NCBI GenBank assembly: GCA_024734555.1
Contig: JANPWX010000076.1
Location: forward strand, 5,399,504-5,463,503
Direction: 5' to 3'
DNA from: Trochalopteron elliotii
Lineage: Eukaryota; Chordata; Aves; Passeriformes; Leiothrichidae
Length of the DNA: 64,000 nt
Positions 25,601-36,800 of the stretch are shown here, piece by piece. Positions within the stretch are counted from its first letter, which is position 1; the number at the start of each line of letters is the position of its first letter. The position numbers were made by a program, and so were the translations under genes. Below the pieces are notes generated by a model. The model did no database searches. It saw only the letters and a program-made list of their open reading frames with translations, and was not told where the DNA came from.

Positions 25601-28600
25601 CCAGGGAGAATTACATTCTTCATCCGCCAAAGACTGCTCCTCAGATTTCCAGGAATCTGTATCACATACATGAACAGAAGTTATTGTAATTCCAGAAGTT
25701 CAGCAGTTCAGATCACATAGTTCTCATTATTAGGACTGTCTGCAAGAAGTCAGATAGCTTTTAAGAACCATTATTACAACTGTGTCCTTTTCTGGTACCG
25801 TCATTTAAAACTTAGAATGCGTTTAAAGTGACACGTTACTCCTGAATGCAGCTGTCTCTCAATTTGTGTAGATAAAGGTTAACTGCTAAGGCAGCATAAG
25901 TATTCAGAAACAAGACTGAAGAATTTAAATTTCCCACCAGAGGTAGGCATAATGACTTCTCATTTATTATATTAAGAAATGTACAGATTACACAATCACA
26001 ACCAATCACATAATCAATCTCAGATTTAACATCATTTCAGAAAAGCAAAATCCCCAGAGCCTTTAAGATGGAGAAACATTTATTCACACAATCATTCTAG
26101 AGGAAGAAGAACATAGAGAACTCCCGTGAAGATGAATGAGCAGATACACAAGACAGAATTACAATATTAGGCAAAACCAAAGAAACAGAGATCAAGAAGA
26201 GCGTAGAAAAAAAAATGAGAACTAAAGTAAACCAACCTGAAGCAGAGGGAGAATACACACATAACAGTTCTGAAATCTAAGTTATGAGCACACAACAAAA
26301 GCAAAAGTGCAGGACATAGCACTTATTAACTGAAATGTATATACTCAAAACATATTATTTATCAATTTGTACTCCTTACACCTTTTGAAGGTACCTGAAC
26401 CCATTCTGGATGTGCCACATGAAAAAAAGATGCCTTTGATAAACACATCTCCACCAACCAACTGCAGCAACAAGTGAAAGCTAAAGAGGAGCGTGAGCAC
26501 TATCTGTGCTATGCTACAGCATCAGTGAACAGTACAGTGTTGTGTAGTCCTCTCATTTCAATGTCATGAGGGAATCACTGTGAAGCCTGCAAACCTTAAG
26601 TAGTGGCCAGAAAGGCAGATGCACCAGGTTCAACCATTCTTTGGTATCAGCTGGCAGAAGTGGGCGACACCCAGGTGGTTCAAAGCATTTCTCTCTCCTC
26701 ACTGGCAGAGCCAAGTGCTGTGCCAGTTGCTGTTCCACGAGCGGTGCAGTGTCCGGCCTGAAACTGCCTAACTGTACATTGCTGCGTCACCTCCCAGGGC
26801 AGAACCATTAAGTTTGTGGCTTCTCACATCAGATAAATACAAAGACCACGTACTGGGTCAGCACAAGAATAAAGAGCATATACTGGACCAGAAAACAGTC
26901 TCCAATGCTAGTTTTATGGGAGTAGCGTTGTCCAGGGGAGCATAACATAACAGATCTCAAGCTTAGTAAAGAACATTTACTTAGCTTTAACAGTGTGAAC
27001 AAAATACCTACAGCATTTACAACTCATTCAGCTGCACTGTCCACTTCAAAGGCAAAATACAGCTGCAGTGATAAGCCTCTGGCACAGGGGACACATTACA
27101 GTTATGCCACATACCTGAGATCCCTGCACACAGGAGCAGACATATGCTGGGCTGACCAGCACCATGTTCAAACACAAAATTCTGCCCCAACACCCTCCAA
27201 GAACTTCTAGAATACTTTCATCCTGTATTTTGCAAACTGTCTCCTAACTCATATTTCTTGTTTCCTTTATTCAGGACATGTAATTCGTGCTGAAGTCACA
27301 CCCCTGGGGAACTATTTTATACCCTTCTATACTCTTGAGAAAAGCAGGGACTTTAACTCCGATCCAGCCCAGTGACTCACATCTCACATGCTGCAAGTTT
27401 ACCCTCATACTTCCAGTTTCAGGGTCAGGTTGTCAATGCAGGAATCATTTCTGCCTGCGTATAGGTAGGACACTGCACCCATCCCAGATTCCCTGCAAAT
27501 ACAGGAAAGGCCTGTTTTTACTTCCCATCACTCCTTTCCTTATTTAGAGCTCAAACACAAAACTGGGACATAAAGATTCTCAAAATAATTAGCACAATCA
27601 TAATGTTAGTCCTTCATCTCCAGCAGGTCAAAACAAATACAGCCTTTGACCACAACACTATTGCAACTTAACATGCTCTACAGTGAACTGCACAAGCCCC
27701 AGATGTTGCAGAAGACTCTGCAAGGCTTCAGTTTACACATCCTTACCCATGAGGTTGTGCAATGCTTTGATTACTCTTGACCCAAAGGTACTTGAACATT
27801 ACCAGAAATTAGTTCTAGATGAAAGAGAACTACTGGGTACTAAGTGAAGTAAAACATCTATTAAAAGTGTGTAGAAAACAACTTTATTAAGAACAGCATG
27901 TTCTAAAGTAATTTAGAAAATGCTTGTTTATCCATAGCACTATACAAGAAAAATGTAACAGCAACATTTAAAGAACAAAACTAGAGTTCATGTGCAGCAA
28001 ATGCACTAACCTTTGCACACATACCGACAGGGGCAATACACCTACTCAAGTCCCATTCTCCATTTATTTCCAACAGCCTCCCCTTTTCTTGGGTGTGACC
28101 AGGCTTATGAAATGAGGGAACAGAATGAGACTGAACACCAGTAGTTACAAACTTGCTTGTTCCCACAGTTTGAAATTAAACATTCTGACCTATCAGATAA
28201 AATGCTGACATCATACTGACAGGGCCATGAACCTGAATCTTGTTAACGTTAACCTGTATCCTCATCACTGTGAAAAGGTCTTTTCTCACAACTTTTCAGA
28301 AGCAGAAGTTACACGAGACTAATAAGCACATGATAAAAAATGCCCCCCAAGTTAAAAGAGAGCACAATTCAGACCTACAAAGCCAGGAGAAAGCATCAGA
28401 CTGACCAGTGAAGCAATAGAAGAGAGGGCTTACCAGCATAAATGCCCTGGCTATCACACTGGGGAAGCTCCAAAGTGCTCAAAAAACTACTACACAGCAA
28501 TCAACACTGACATGCCAAAGAGTGCAAACACTACAAAGTTCTGCAAGAGGAGAAGGCAGAGTGAGCCCTTCTGGAACAGCTAAAATAGAGCTGCATGGGA

Positions 28601-30526
28601 GAAATGACAGGTAGGAGGAGGGCACAAAGTCAGACGAAACCCCTAGTGATTAACTCCAGGCATTGGGAACTTAGAATTATCCTTCTTCCTCACCTTCACC
28701 CCAAAATTTGCAGTATAAATCACAAAGAGTTACTCTAAATGCTGTCCCCACACAGCTTTCCACAGATGCAAACAGGTCGTGTAACTGCATTTTACTCCTG
28801 ACAGCAGAAATAACTGCCCAGAGATTACAGAAAAAGAACAGAAAAAGAAACAGAACACATATGAAACCTTTTCCTATTAAAAAACCCCTGCTTTTCTGAT
28901 GGTCAAGAGTGAGGACAACTCTCGGTGGATAAATATAGATTTAGTAGTCAGTTAAAAATTAGATCTATGAGTGCATCTCTTGACAGCTCCAAGAACAGCT
29001 CTCAGTTGCTTAGACTCATAGAAAGTTTATAATCAACTTGCTGCAAGTGCTTTAATTTAGAACATGTGTCACTTAGGAAAAACACTAAAGCAAGACCTGA
29101 CTTTATTTTTCAAATGTCTTAACAACTAATCCCCTTGGGATTATGTCAGGCATGTCACATTAGGATGGCTTGGGCTCACCTTGACCAGCGAGTACGTTAA
29201 AATGCAACTAAACCTGTCTACATATGCACTCTAACACATGCTTCTAAAATTTCAAATGGTTAGAGAGGAAAAGCATCTGTGGAACTAACACTGATCAAGA
29301 ACATATTATCATGTGTTTTACTCAACATGAAATGTCATAGACAGAAGCAGTCTTACAGAATAATTATTTTTTACACACCTGAATTTAGAAGGGGAAACCT
29401 GTCTGCACAAAAATCTATTTACTGTGGTAGGCTGCTATTGTAAAAGGTATATTTATATAGTACAAGTTTTTGGTACAAAGGATTACATATGCAAATGGCT
29501 GAGTTAATAAACTGGAGTTGAGAATGAGCTTTTCCTGTTCCTGTTATTCATGGCCCAGTGCTACATTCCTTTCAGGCAATGCCATAATCTTCAGAGAATG
29601 ACTTCACATTATCCTCCTCAGAGTAATCTAGGAATGCAGATAGAAAGAACATCAACCATCCCCTTCATAAGACTCTCCCTCTTAACCCTCGAGGGTTTAG
29701 GTGCCTGATAAGGTTTTAGATATTATTAAAACTTTAAACATCCATTCTTGGCTGCTACTATCCTCTGAGTACACAGCTTCCTGCCAGTGGGTACATGTAC
29801 CAACACTGATTGAACCAATACTGCACCACGTGGTTCTCAAATCCTCTGCTTACCCTGTCACTCCTCAACTGCTGAAGTGCAAGAATGTGCAACTTCAAGA
29901 TCTGTCCCTTATCCCAACAATAAAATAAGGAGTTTGGGATAACACCGGCTGCACCAGAAACCTTTCTGTACAATACAAACACTATGACAAGAAGAGTTCA
30001 GGTTTAAATCTCCCTCTAGGCCTGTCTTAGCCACAAGTCAAAACTTGGCTTTCACTCCCCCACTTGAATGCCTGTGCCCATGTGGTGATGCCATCTACAC
30101 TTTGACCACTGCTTTCAACAGGAGAAGCTCAGTCCAGGAGCTTCTGCCACCTAGGAGAGCCTCCACATCCAAATCACTCCTTCAACTCAGTAAGATGTTC
30201 CTTTTGCAAAAGGGGACCCTGCTTAGGCATCTCATTCCAAGGCATTTGCAACTGCAAATAACAAATGGATTGACACCTTCACCTAGCTAGACCGAAGACT
30301 TAAGCCTCTATAAAAGCTAAGCTGCAGAGCAGCTCTCTCTCTACATGCCCTGCTGGTCCCTGAGGCTCTGACCATTGTCCTCTGAGGTGACAGAGGACAC
30401 CTTGCATGGCCTTTTCCTGCAAGTCCCACAGACAAAGCTGGTGCCAACTCTGGGCTATGGACATCAGGGTAGCTGCAGGTCAGGCATCTGTACACTCCAG
30501 CCCTTAAGCTACCCTGGGTGTTTTGC

Positions 30527-30541
30527 CTCCTCCTCCTCCTG
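30527..30541 (+). repeat. short (CCT)n trinucleotide repeat
   Basis: Five perfect CCT/TCC units on the plus strand in the presumed host intron. No coding context. Confidence 0.7.
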
Positions 30542-31475
30542 TCAACTGTACAGAAAGTACAGACATGCTCTTGGCACATTTATCTTCACTCAGCTTTCTA
30601 AAGAATCAGCAAAATGAATCACGTGTGATACTTGTATCTATTCTACTAAAATAAACAAAACTCAACCACAGGATCACTTTATAGTATTCAAAGCACTTGT
30701 GTGCTGGTGGACACAACCCTGACAAAAACACTTGCTCAGATGACAACCCCTCCCTCTGTCGGCTTTAACAGCTCCTAACCCAACACGGTGTCAGGGTGGG
30801 TTACCTGGCTGCAAATGCACCTTGAACACCACATCTGTCTTCACAGTCAGGTGAAGGGGATTCCAGTACAAAAGCAGCATTGACAAAATAGCTTAGAAAA
30901 CAACAACAGCAATGCCAGGTCTCTAACTTTGTAAGTAGATTTATGACTAAGAATAAGAGCTATTAATTAGTTTTCAATGGTAACAGCAAAGAGCTAATGA
31001 TGTATTAGGAATCACTGACACTGCACTTAACATTCAGTATTTCCCTCATTTCTCATGAGGCAACAGACAGACTTACAAATTCATGATACGACACAAGAGG
31101 TCTCAACACACAAAAACTATTACCAACTATTTTAACCTCATCGGGAAATTTATCCAGAAACTGAACCCAGCAAAAATTAATCTTTACCCGGATCTTTTGA
31201 CAATTGCTCCTAACTAATGCTTCCACTCCCTGTATCTGTATGAGTTTGAGTTACAAAGCTATGCACAACAGCCATAAAAAGATAGAATGCATATTAACAT
31301 GAGTATGTTAGGTTTGACTTTAAGAGCCAAGTTTTTGAGGGCAAGAGGGGACTTATCTTCTGCAATCAACCCTTTTAAACTCAGCCTTCTCCATCCAAAC
31401 AGCTGGCATATAGAACAGCTTAAAACATAAAAAGCAAAGTGACCTATTGTGTTTTGACTCAAAGTAGATACAGAA

Positions 31476-31492
31476 GTAACCTTCAAGGTTAC
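31476..31492. promoter_or_regulatory. 17-bp palindrome GTAACCTT-C-AAGGTTAC
   Basis: This is a perfect inverted repeat with a one-base centre, 0.6 kb from the candidate promoter and just downstream of it on the minus strand. The half-site AAGGTT resembles nuclear-receptor monomer sites such as TCAAGGTCA, and a head-to-head pair could bind a dimer. Function is not shown; it may be coincidental. Confidence 0.4.
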
Positions 31493-32130
31493 CTTGCCCT
31501 ATGTGCGGCCTCAGGAAGGAAAAAACTACAGTTTCAGCAAAGGAATTTCTTGCCTGGCTGGAGGCCACACCCGCCACAACAACTGATGGCAGGAAAGCAT
31601 TTGGATTCACAACTCTACCCATAGCACCCAGCCGGAGGCGAAGCAAAACTTTCTCATTTTCGGAGAAGAAAAGAAACTCTTGCTCAATAAGTAGCAATTA
31701 TGCTGCAGAATTTATATGCTGAGCACGGCTGAATGTACGAGCACCAGATCAGTCAACCATAGCTTTAGTGCTTTGAGTATGATTAACAGAATGAACTTTC
31801 AAAGGTCAATTAAATGTCAACACATTTTAAAGAGATATTCTTCTTAAGCTGGGGCAATGTGTAACAGTACCTTCCAGAGCTGCTGTGCACTTTCACCTTA
31901 AAATTTTACCCATGTTATACTTACATATGCAGATATAAAGAAGATAACTAATTAACCTTTGATAGAAAATAATGGCTATTTACGCTCCTGGCTTTTCTAT
32001 CGCTAAGCTGTCTTTATTACTTGTGTCGAAGCAAGTACACAGAGACACTCGCCCCAGAATTTCATTTCAATTGTTGAGGGTGCGAGCAAAGTGAGAAGCA
32101 AAGGAGCAAGAACAGTTTGAAAGTCTAATA

Positions 32131-32136
32131 ACTTAC
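32131..32136 (-). other. consensus splice donor GTAAGT
   Basis: The minus strand reads TTTA/GTAAGTTATT here. It is a full match to the intronic side of the vertebrate donor consensus. Its position beside the CpG island suggests that transcription leaves the island on the minus strand, toward mir-30a. Confidence 0.45.
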
Positions 32137-32202
32137 TAAACGAAAATCAGAAGAGGCTTTTGATATGCAACTGAGCTGCCTCGATGTGAATCTGGGGGGG
32201 GA
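32137..32202 (-). ncRNA. candidate first exon (3' part) of the mir-30a host transcript
   Basis: On the minus strand this stretch runs from the edge of the assembly gap to a consensus GTAAGT donor at 32136-32131 (exon end ...CGTTTA). It is open in one frame through the gap, but the gap letters make that meaningless. The likely role is non-coding exon 1 of the pri-miRNA. The 5' boundary is unknown because of the missing bases. Only the donor motif and the CpG context support this call. Confidence 0.4.
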
Positions 32203-32602
32203 NNNNNNNNNNNNNNNNNNNNNNNNNNNNNNNNNNNNNNNNNNNNNNNNNNNNNNNNNNNNNNNNNNNNNNNNNNNNNNNNNNNNNNNNNNNNNNNNNN
32301 NNNNNNNNNNNNNNNNNNNNNNNNNNNNNNNNNNNNNNNNNNNNNNNNNNNNNNNNNNNNNNNNNNNNNNNNNNNNNNNNNNNNNNNNNNNNNNNNNNNN
32401 NNNNNNNNNNNNNNNNNNNNNNNNNNNNNNNNNNNNNNNNNNNNNNNNNNNNNNNNNNNNNNNNNNNNNNNNNNNNNNNNNNNNNNNNNNNNNNNNNNNN
32501 NNNNNNNNNNNNNNNNNNNNNNNNNNNNNNNNNNNNNNNNNNNNNNNNNNNNNNNNNNNNNNNNNNNNNNNNNNNNNNNNNNNNNNNNNNNNNNNNNNNN
32601 NN
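32203..32602. other. assembly gap (400 N)
   Basis: The sequence is unknown here. The left side ends in a run of eight G and the right side is CpG-rich, which is typical of GC-rich or G-quadruplex promoter sequence lost by short-read sequencing in bird genomes. The round length may be a placeholder, not a measured size. Confidence 0.99.
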
Positions 32603-32840
32603 CGACTCAAGGGAGTCTGTTGGCCGCCCCGGCTGCGCGTCCTTGAGGGGCCCGGCCCGGCCTGTCTTGTCCTGTCGTGTCCCGTCCTTTCCTGTCCTGC
32701 CTCGCCTGCCTGCCCACAGACTTGTTCGGAGAGGCGGCAGAGGTGGAAGGGGAAAAGGACTTGCTAAGAAGCTGAGTGACGTCCCCGGCTGGGGATCCAG
32801 AGAGAGGAGTTGATGGAGACCAAAAGACTCCCTTGAGTCG
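32603..32840. repeat. 16-bp perfect inverted repeat bracketing the CpG segment
   Basis: CGACTCAAGGGAGTCT at 32603-32618 is the exact reverse complement of AGACTCCCTTGAGTCG at 32825-32840. The left arm starts at the first base after the gap, so the true arm may extend into the missing sequence. It could be a real fold-back element or an assembly or chimera artefact at the contig end. Confidence 0.85.
32661..32700 (+). repeat. degenerate pentanucleotide repeat (TGTCC)n
   Basis: About eight imperfect copies of a 5-bp unit (TGTCT, TGTCC, TGTCG, TGTCC, CGTCC, TTTCC, TGTCC, TGCCT) lie inside the CpG-rich segment. The tract is pyrimidine-rich on the plus strand. Confidence 0.7.
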
Positions 32841-32994
32841 TCCTTGCGTCAGTTTTGGATTGTAGGGAACACCAAATCCCTTATATACCCAAGAAGTGAA
32901 CAGAAGATATAGTAATGAATACTCAGAAGTGAAAACCGTCGCTTTGGTGTCTCACTGTCTTTCCCAAGACTATCATGGAGTTACCGCGATTTGA

Positions 32995-33200
32995 GAACCC
33001 CCAGTCCAACAGCCCAGCTGGCACTGCCGCTGTAACCCTAAACCACATCACCCAGCGGCACATCCGGACACTTGTTGAGCACCTCCAGCTATTCTAGTGC
33101 CTGACCACCCTAAGAGTGAAAAATCTTTTTCTATTATCTAATCTGAATATCCCGTCTCACCTTTAGGCCACTTCCTCCCATCCTCTAGCTATGTTACACT
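32995..33200 (-). mobile_element. old CR1 LINE 3' fragment
   Basis: The plus strand shows the reverse complement of the CR1 3' region, including the diagnostic stretch resembling CCTGACCACCCT...GTGAA followed by CTAATCTGAAT and GGCCACTTCCTCCCATC. The element therefore lies on the minus strand. It is heavily diverged, and the terminal 8-bp repeats typical of young CR1 copies are not seen. CR1 is the dominant LINE in birds. Confidence 0.75.
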
Positions 33201-33549
33201 CATTTGGTGACCCACAAGTACGCATCATTCGGTCCTACTCTGTAAGTCACAGTTATGCACCCCAAAACTGGATATGTTTATTGTTTATTCTAAAAATATA
33301 TATTCTCGTTGCTTGGTGCTTGAACTTCTGTCATTATTCCAGTCCTCAAGTTCAGGCAAACCCTTTTTCAGGCTATCCTGATCTTTCTCCTGGCTGTTCG
33401 TCCCAGCCAAGCCACACCATCAAGAAATGTCACTGGTACAGTCCCTAATTTAGTGCATGGATGGACCTGTTACACTTTAGATAGGTGTGATGCCTGCTCC
33501 TTCTGGAGCTTCTCACTGTGAGGGAGCATTTCCTCTGTGGCGTCTCTTT

Positions 33550-33850
33550 TTAGCCAACTTCTTACCCATGCTGCAGCATCTCACCTGTAACAGCTTTCTG
33601 TGAAATCATGTACCAAACACTGACTGAGGTCTAGTTGTGCTGAATCTCCTGGCTTCACCTTATTCAGGAACCTTCCCCTGCTCACAGAGGGTTCTGGGTT
33701 TGCTTCACAAAATATACCTTTGGTAAAGCCCTGTTGCATTTTATCCCACCTTCCACTTGCACCTATTTAATTGTATTCTCCTCACATATTTGCTCTAAAT
33801 CCTTAGTGACTAATGGCAGCAGACGAGTAGTCTGCAGTTGTTGGTGCTGA
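33550..33850 (-). mobile_element. old CR1-like LINE fragment, reverse-transcriptase region
   Basis: The plus strand resembles the reverse complement of CR1 ORF2 in the right order: an AGCCAACTTCTTACCCAT-like part, then CTTTGGTAAAGCCCTGTTGC, then a part equivalent to the CTGTAGTT region near the end. It has many indels and no long open frame. It is probably a separate or partly deleted piece of the insertion that left the 3' fragment at 33.0-33.2 kb; the DNA between them is unassigned. Confidence 0.55.
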
Positions 33851-36800
33851 TTATGAATGCTGGCAGTAAAAGCTCACTGGTGAGTATCCCATGTGGGCTT
33901 CCTCCTGGAAAGAACATCTGACTCTTGCCCTTTGATGACAATTGCCATGGTAGGAGTTCCATGCCATAGATATGACAGTAATAGAGGCTAATTTCTGCTT
34001 GTATGCCATACACTGTGTCTTGTGGCTGTGGAAGACTCATCAATATTATGATTAACAAAAACAGATTTGGCTAACTTGGATTTTTCTCCTGTACATGTGT
34101 CTTAGGGTGACTAGGTCCTTCTTTCTCAGCCTTTAGTCTTGAGAGATGAATATCAGTGTGCAAGCATCCCTCCTGTGCATCTCAAAACAGAGCCTGGGCT
34201 TAGATTTTTTTGCTGCATTTCTGTTTCTCAATTAAGATCTGACCTACTGATCTCATTTGGTACTATTCTGGTGTCTGCAGATTTTAGCACAGAGGTTCAG
34301 GCGTTATTGTTTACAAGGCTTGCATTTCCATCACAGCCAGGGACAGCCTTGCCATGCCCTTCTGTTACAAATGTCTCATCGAGGATAAACCTGGCGCCAA
34401 CAACCCACAGCTCGAGCTGGACAAGTGTAAGGGATGCTGAAGGACCAATGAAATCTAGTATTTTTAATGGAATAGTTACCTAAGGATTAAACCAAATCTC
34501 AGCAGCGGAGCAGGGCAAAAATTTTGGAATCACTCATATCCATAGTGCAGAAATCCCTCCTGCAAAAGCCCAGCTTCACAAAATGTGGGTGAAGTAAGAG
34601 ACCGGTCACAGCAGATATATAGTCATTGGCATTGCCTTTATGATCTGCCTCTGACTGACCCAGGGTAATTGGCCATGTTCCTCATAAACAGTTTCAAATG
34701 TAAGAAAAACCTTTCCTAAGCCACATTTACAGGGTTAGAGGGTTGTGTCAGTGTCATATCTCACTACTACTGCCACAAACTAAGGGCAGACATGGGCACT
34801 GCTGCTTGGCTGACATCCAGTAACCCCATCAGAGAACTCTCACTAGGCTTTAACACCCAGATGGGTCAATCAGAAGGCTGGGTTAGCCCTGTCTTGCTGA
34901 CCTTTGAAGACCTGAACATTACTGGTTTACACTTAAAGTATATTGGTAAACATATAAAATTCAGTCATATATTTAAGATGTGCAGGCTCATATTTTTCAC
35001 TCACGGTTTATTATTGTAGTATCTGTGAGTGAAAGCTATTAGACTGCCAAATAAAATGTTCTTTGAGTTAGGAAAAAATTGTGTCTTCTTTTTTAGGGGC
35101 ATGTCTCTTACAAACATGATAAGTCAATGGTGCTCTTGTAGTGATTAATGGAGAAGCCATTCAGAGTTCTTGGGGTGGAGGGGGTTGGGGTTTTTTAATT
35201 ACCGAGATAACCACCTCATCAAATCCATCGCTCAAAGACAAAACAACTGTGTTTTACTCACTTTCACTGCTGTAGTGAGATGAAAAAGTGGTGATATATT
35301 CTCCCCATAGGTCATCATAGATACAAATAAAGTTGAGGATCTAATATATACACACAAACTGCTGGACAATGCCTGGAGTTTATTGTACTGTAAGAGAAAC
35401 TGAATAGAAGGGAAGGAGGAGATTAAACAAGGCATTTGGAAAGAAGAGGCACCTACCCTACATGGCATCTGATTTGCAGTGGAGCTGCTGGATGGAAGGC
35501 TGGAAGGAAGAAAAAGCACAGTCATTTAATTTTATTTTTTAATGAAGGACAAACACACTGCAACATTAAGGACAAAACAAGTAATATCTTCTTGCCTCTT
35601 CTGATCCAAACTCAAAAAATGTGCCTCACATCCCTTTTGAGCCAATACTCATGGTCTCACATATTATTTCCACCAGAAAACCAACTCTACCCCTTGAGTT
35701 GGGAGCAGCAGTGACAAAGTTCTGCTCCCTTAAGGAAGAACATACCTTTTTCAATATTTGTTCAGTACTCCTAGCATTCTTCCAATTATTTTCTATCAGA
35801 AAGATTGATTCCTCGTGTTTCCCTCAGTCAACATACTCCACCCTTCCCTTGCAGCTCTGACCACTTATCTCTACCACTTCTCTGGATTTTCCCAGTCACA
35901 AACAAGCAACACATTCTGGCAGATGTTCTGTTTCTGTGCATGTTTCTGTTATATGGCATATATAATCTGAGGTTTTGGGTGAAATTAATATTACACCATT
36001 TTTCTTACTCTAAAAATGTTTGTACTAAAAAAGTGATGAAGCTAGGCACCCCTCCAAGCAACATATTTCAGCAGTACAAAATGATTTTCTGCGTAGTCCA
36101 ACTTTCAGAACAGCTCTTGGTTTTATAATGTCTAGCACAAGAGGATCTGATGTGGGTTGGCTGATAGATACAGCCATAATGAATCTGCCTAATGAACAAT
36201 ATTAAGATTGGGCAGTTCTGCCACTTCATTTCTGACTGAAACAATAATTCAGAAAAATACACTCTTCCAAAATTCATTTTCTTCTTCCTTGTCATGACAG
36301 TTTTAATCTGCAGGAGACGTAATGTAAATATATAACATTTGGACCAGAGAGGTTACATCTTTGCCCTCCACTATTGTCTTCAGTGCTGGAACACAGCAAT
36401 GGGTTTCTTTGAAAGCACAGCAGACAGCTTTTTAAAGTGGCCTCTCTGGTAAAGACGACAGCAGCAGATGTCCAATTCAGTACTTCTATTATGCACTTGG
36501 TGAGATACAATTAGGGAGAGGTATGTAGTCTTTAACCTTCAAAACACATGATCAGAGTGACTGGAATTTTGCCTTGCATCTGAATTTCAAGGTAAAATTA
36601 AAACAGATTAGAAAATACTTAGAAAAAATATTTTACAATTTAAACAAAGGTGATTTTTAGACTTCAGACTTTAGACTATAGATCTCAGCTATAAAGAAAT
36701 ATTAATCTGGACTGATAGGGTTCAATTTACTGCCTCACAGAGATGCATGTGATATATGTCCCCCCTATTACCAGTTACTCTCTTCTTTCTCCATAGTTAT

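Larger units (their letters stand above)
22621..32130. other. non-coding stretch between mir-30a and the candidate first exon
   Basis: Presumed first intron or introns of the host RNA. CpG density rises toward 31.5 kb. Low-complexity A-rich runs occur at 24074-24120 and 24704-24716, and (CAAA)n at about 24797-24812. No protein-coding exon was recognised. Confidence 0.5.
1..32602 (-). ncRNA. presumed mir-30a host transcript (pri-miRNA, LINC00472-like), partial
   Basis: This is inferred, not directly seen. The mir-30a hairpin is on the minus strand. The nearest CpG-rich, promoter-like DNA lies about 10 kb upstream, and a perfect GTAAGT donor on the same strand sits just inside that region. In human, MIR30A and MIR30C2 are processed from introns of the non-coding RNA LINC00472 (C6orf155), and the arrangement here is compatible. 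I could not define any internal exon: this host is non-coding and poorly conserved, and no open frame in the interval resembles a known protein. The transcript is drawn to the left edge because mir-30c-2, normally about 20-30 kb downstream, was not found in the window. The 5' end probably lies in the N gap. Confidence 0.45.
32603..32860. promoter_or_regulatory. CpG-island-like promoter segment (right flank of gap)
   Basis: This is clearly more GC-rich than the surrounding DNA, with about 16 CpG dinucleotides in roughly 250 bases; CpG is rare elsewhere in the window. It includes a CRE-like site TGACGTCC at 32777-32784, one mismatch from TGACGTCA. A gap of exactly 400 N immediately to the left probably hides the GC-richest core. 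It most likely serves the minus-strand mir-30a host. A divergent plus-strand transcript is possible, but I see no coding exon downstream to support one. Confidence 0.6.

Noticed and set aside
31353..31722. Overlapping frames on both strands near the CpG region
   Set aside because: They reflect higher GC and fewer stops near the promoter; no family match.
32125..32767. Two long open frames on both strands across the gap
   Set aside because: They are open only because N codons are not counted as stops.
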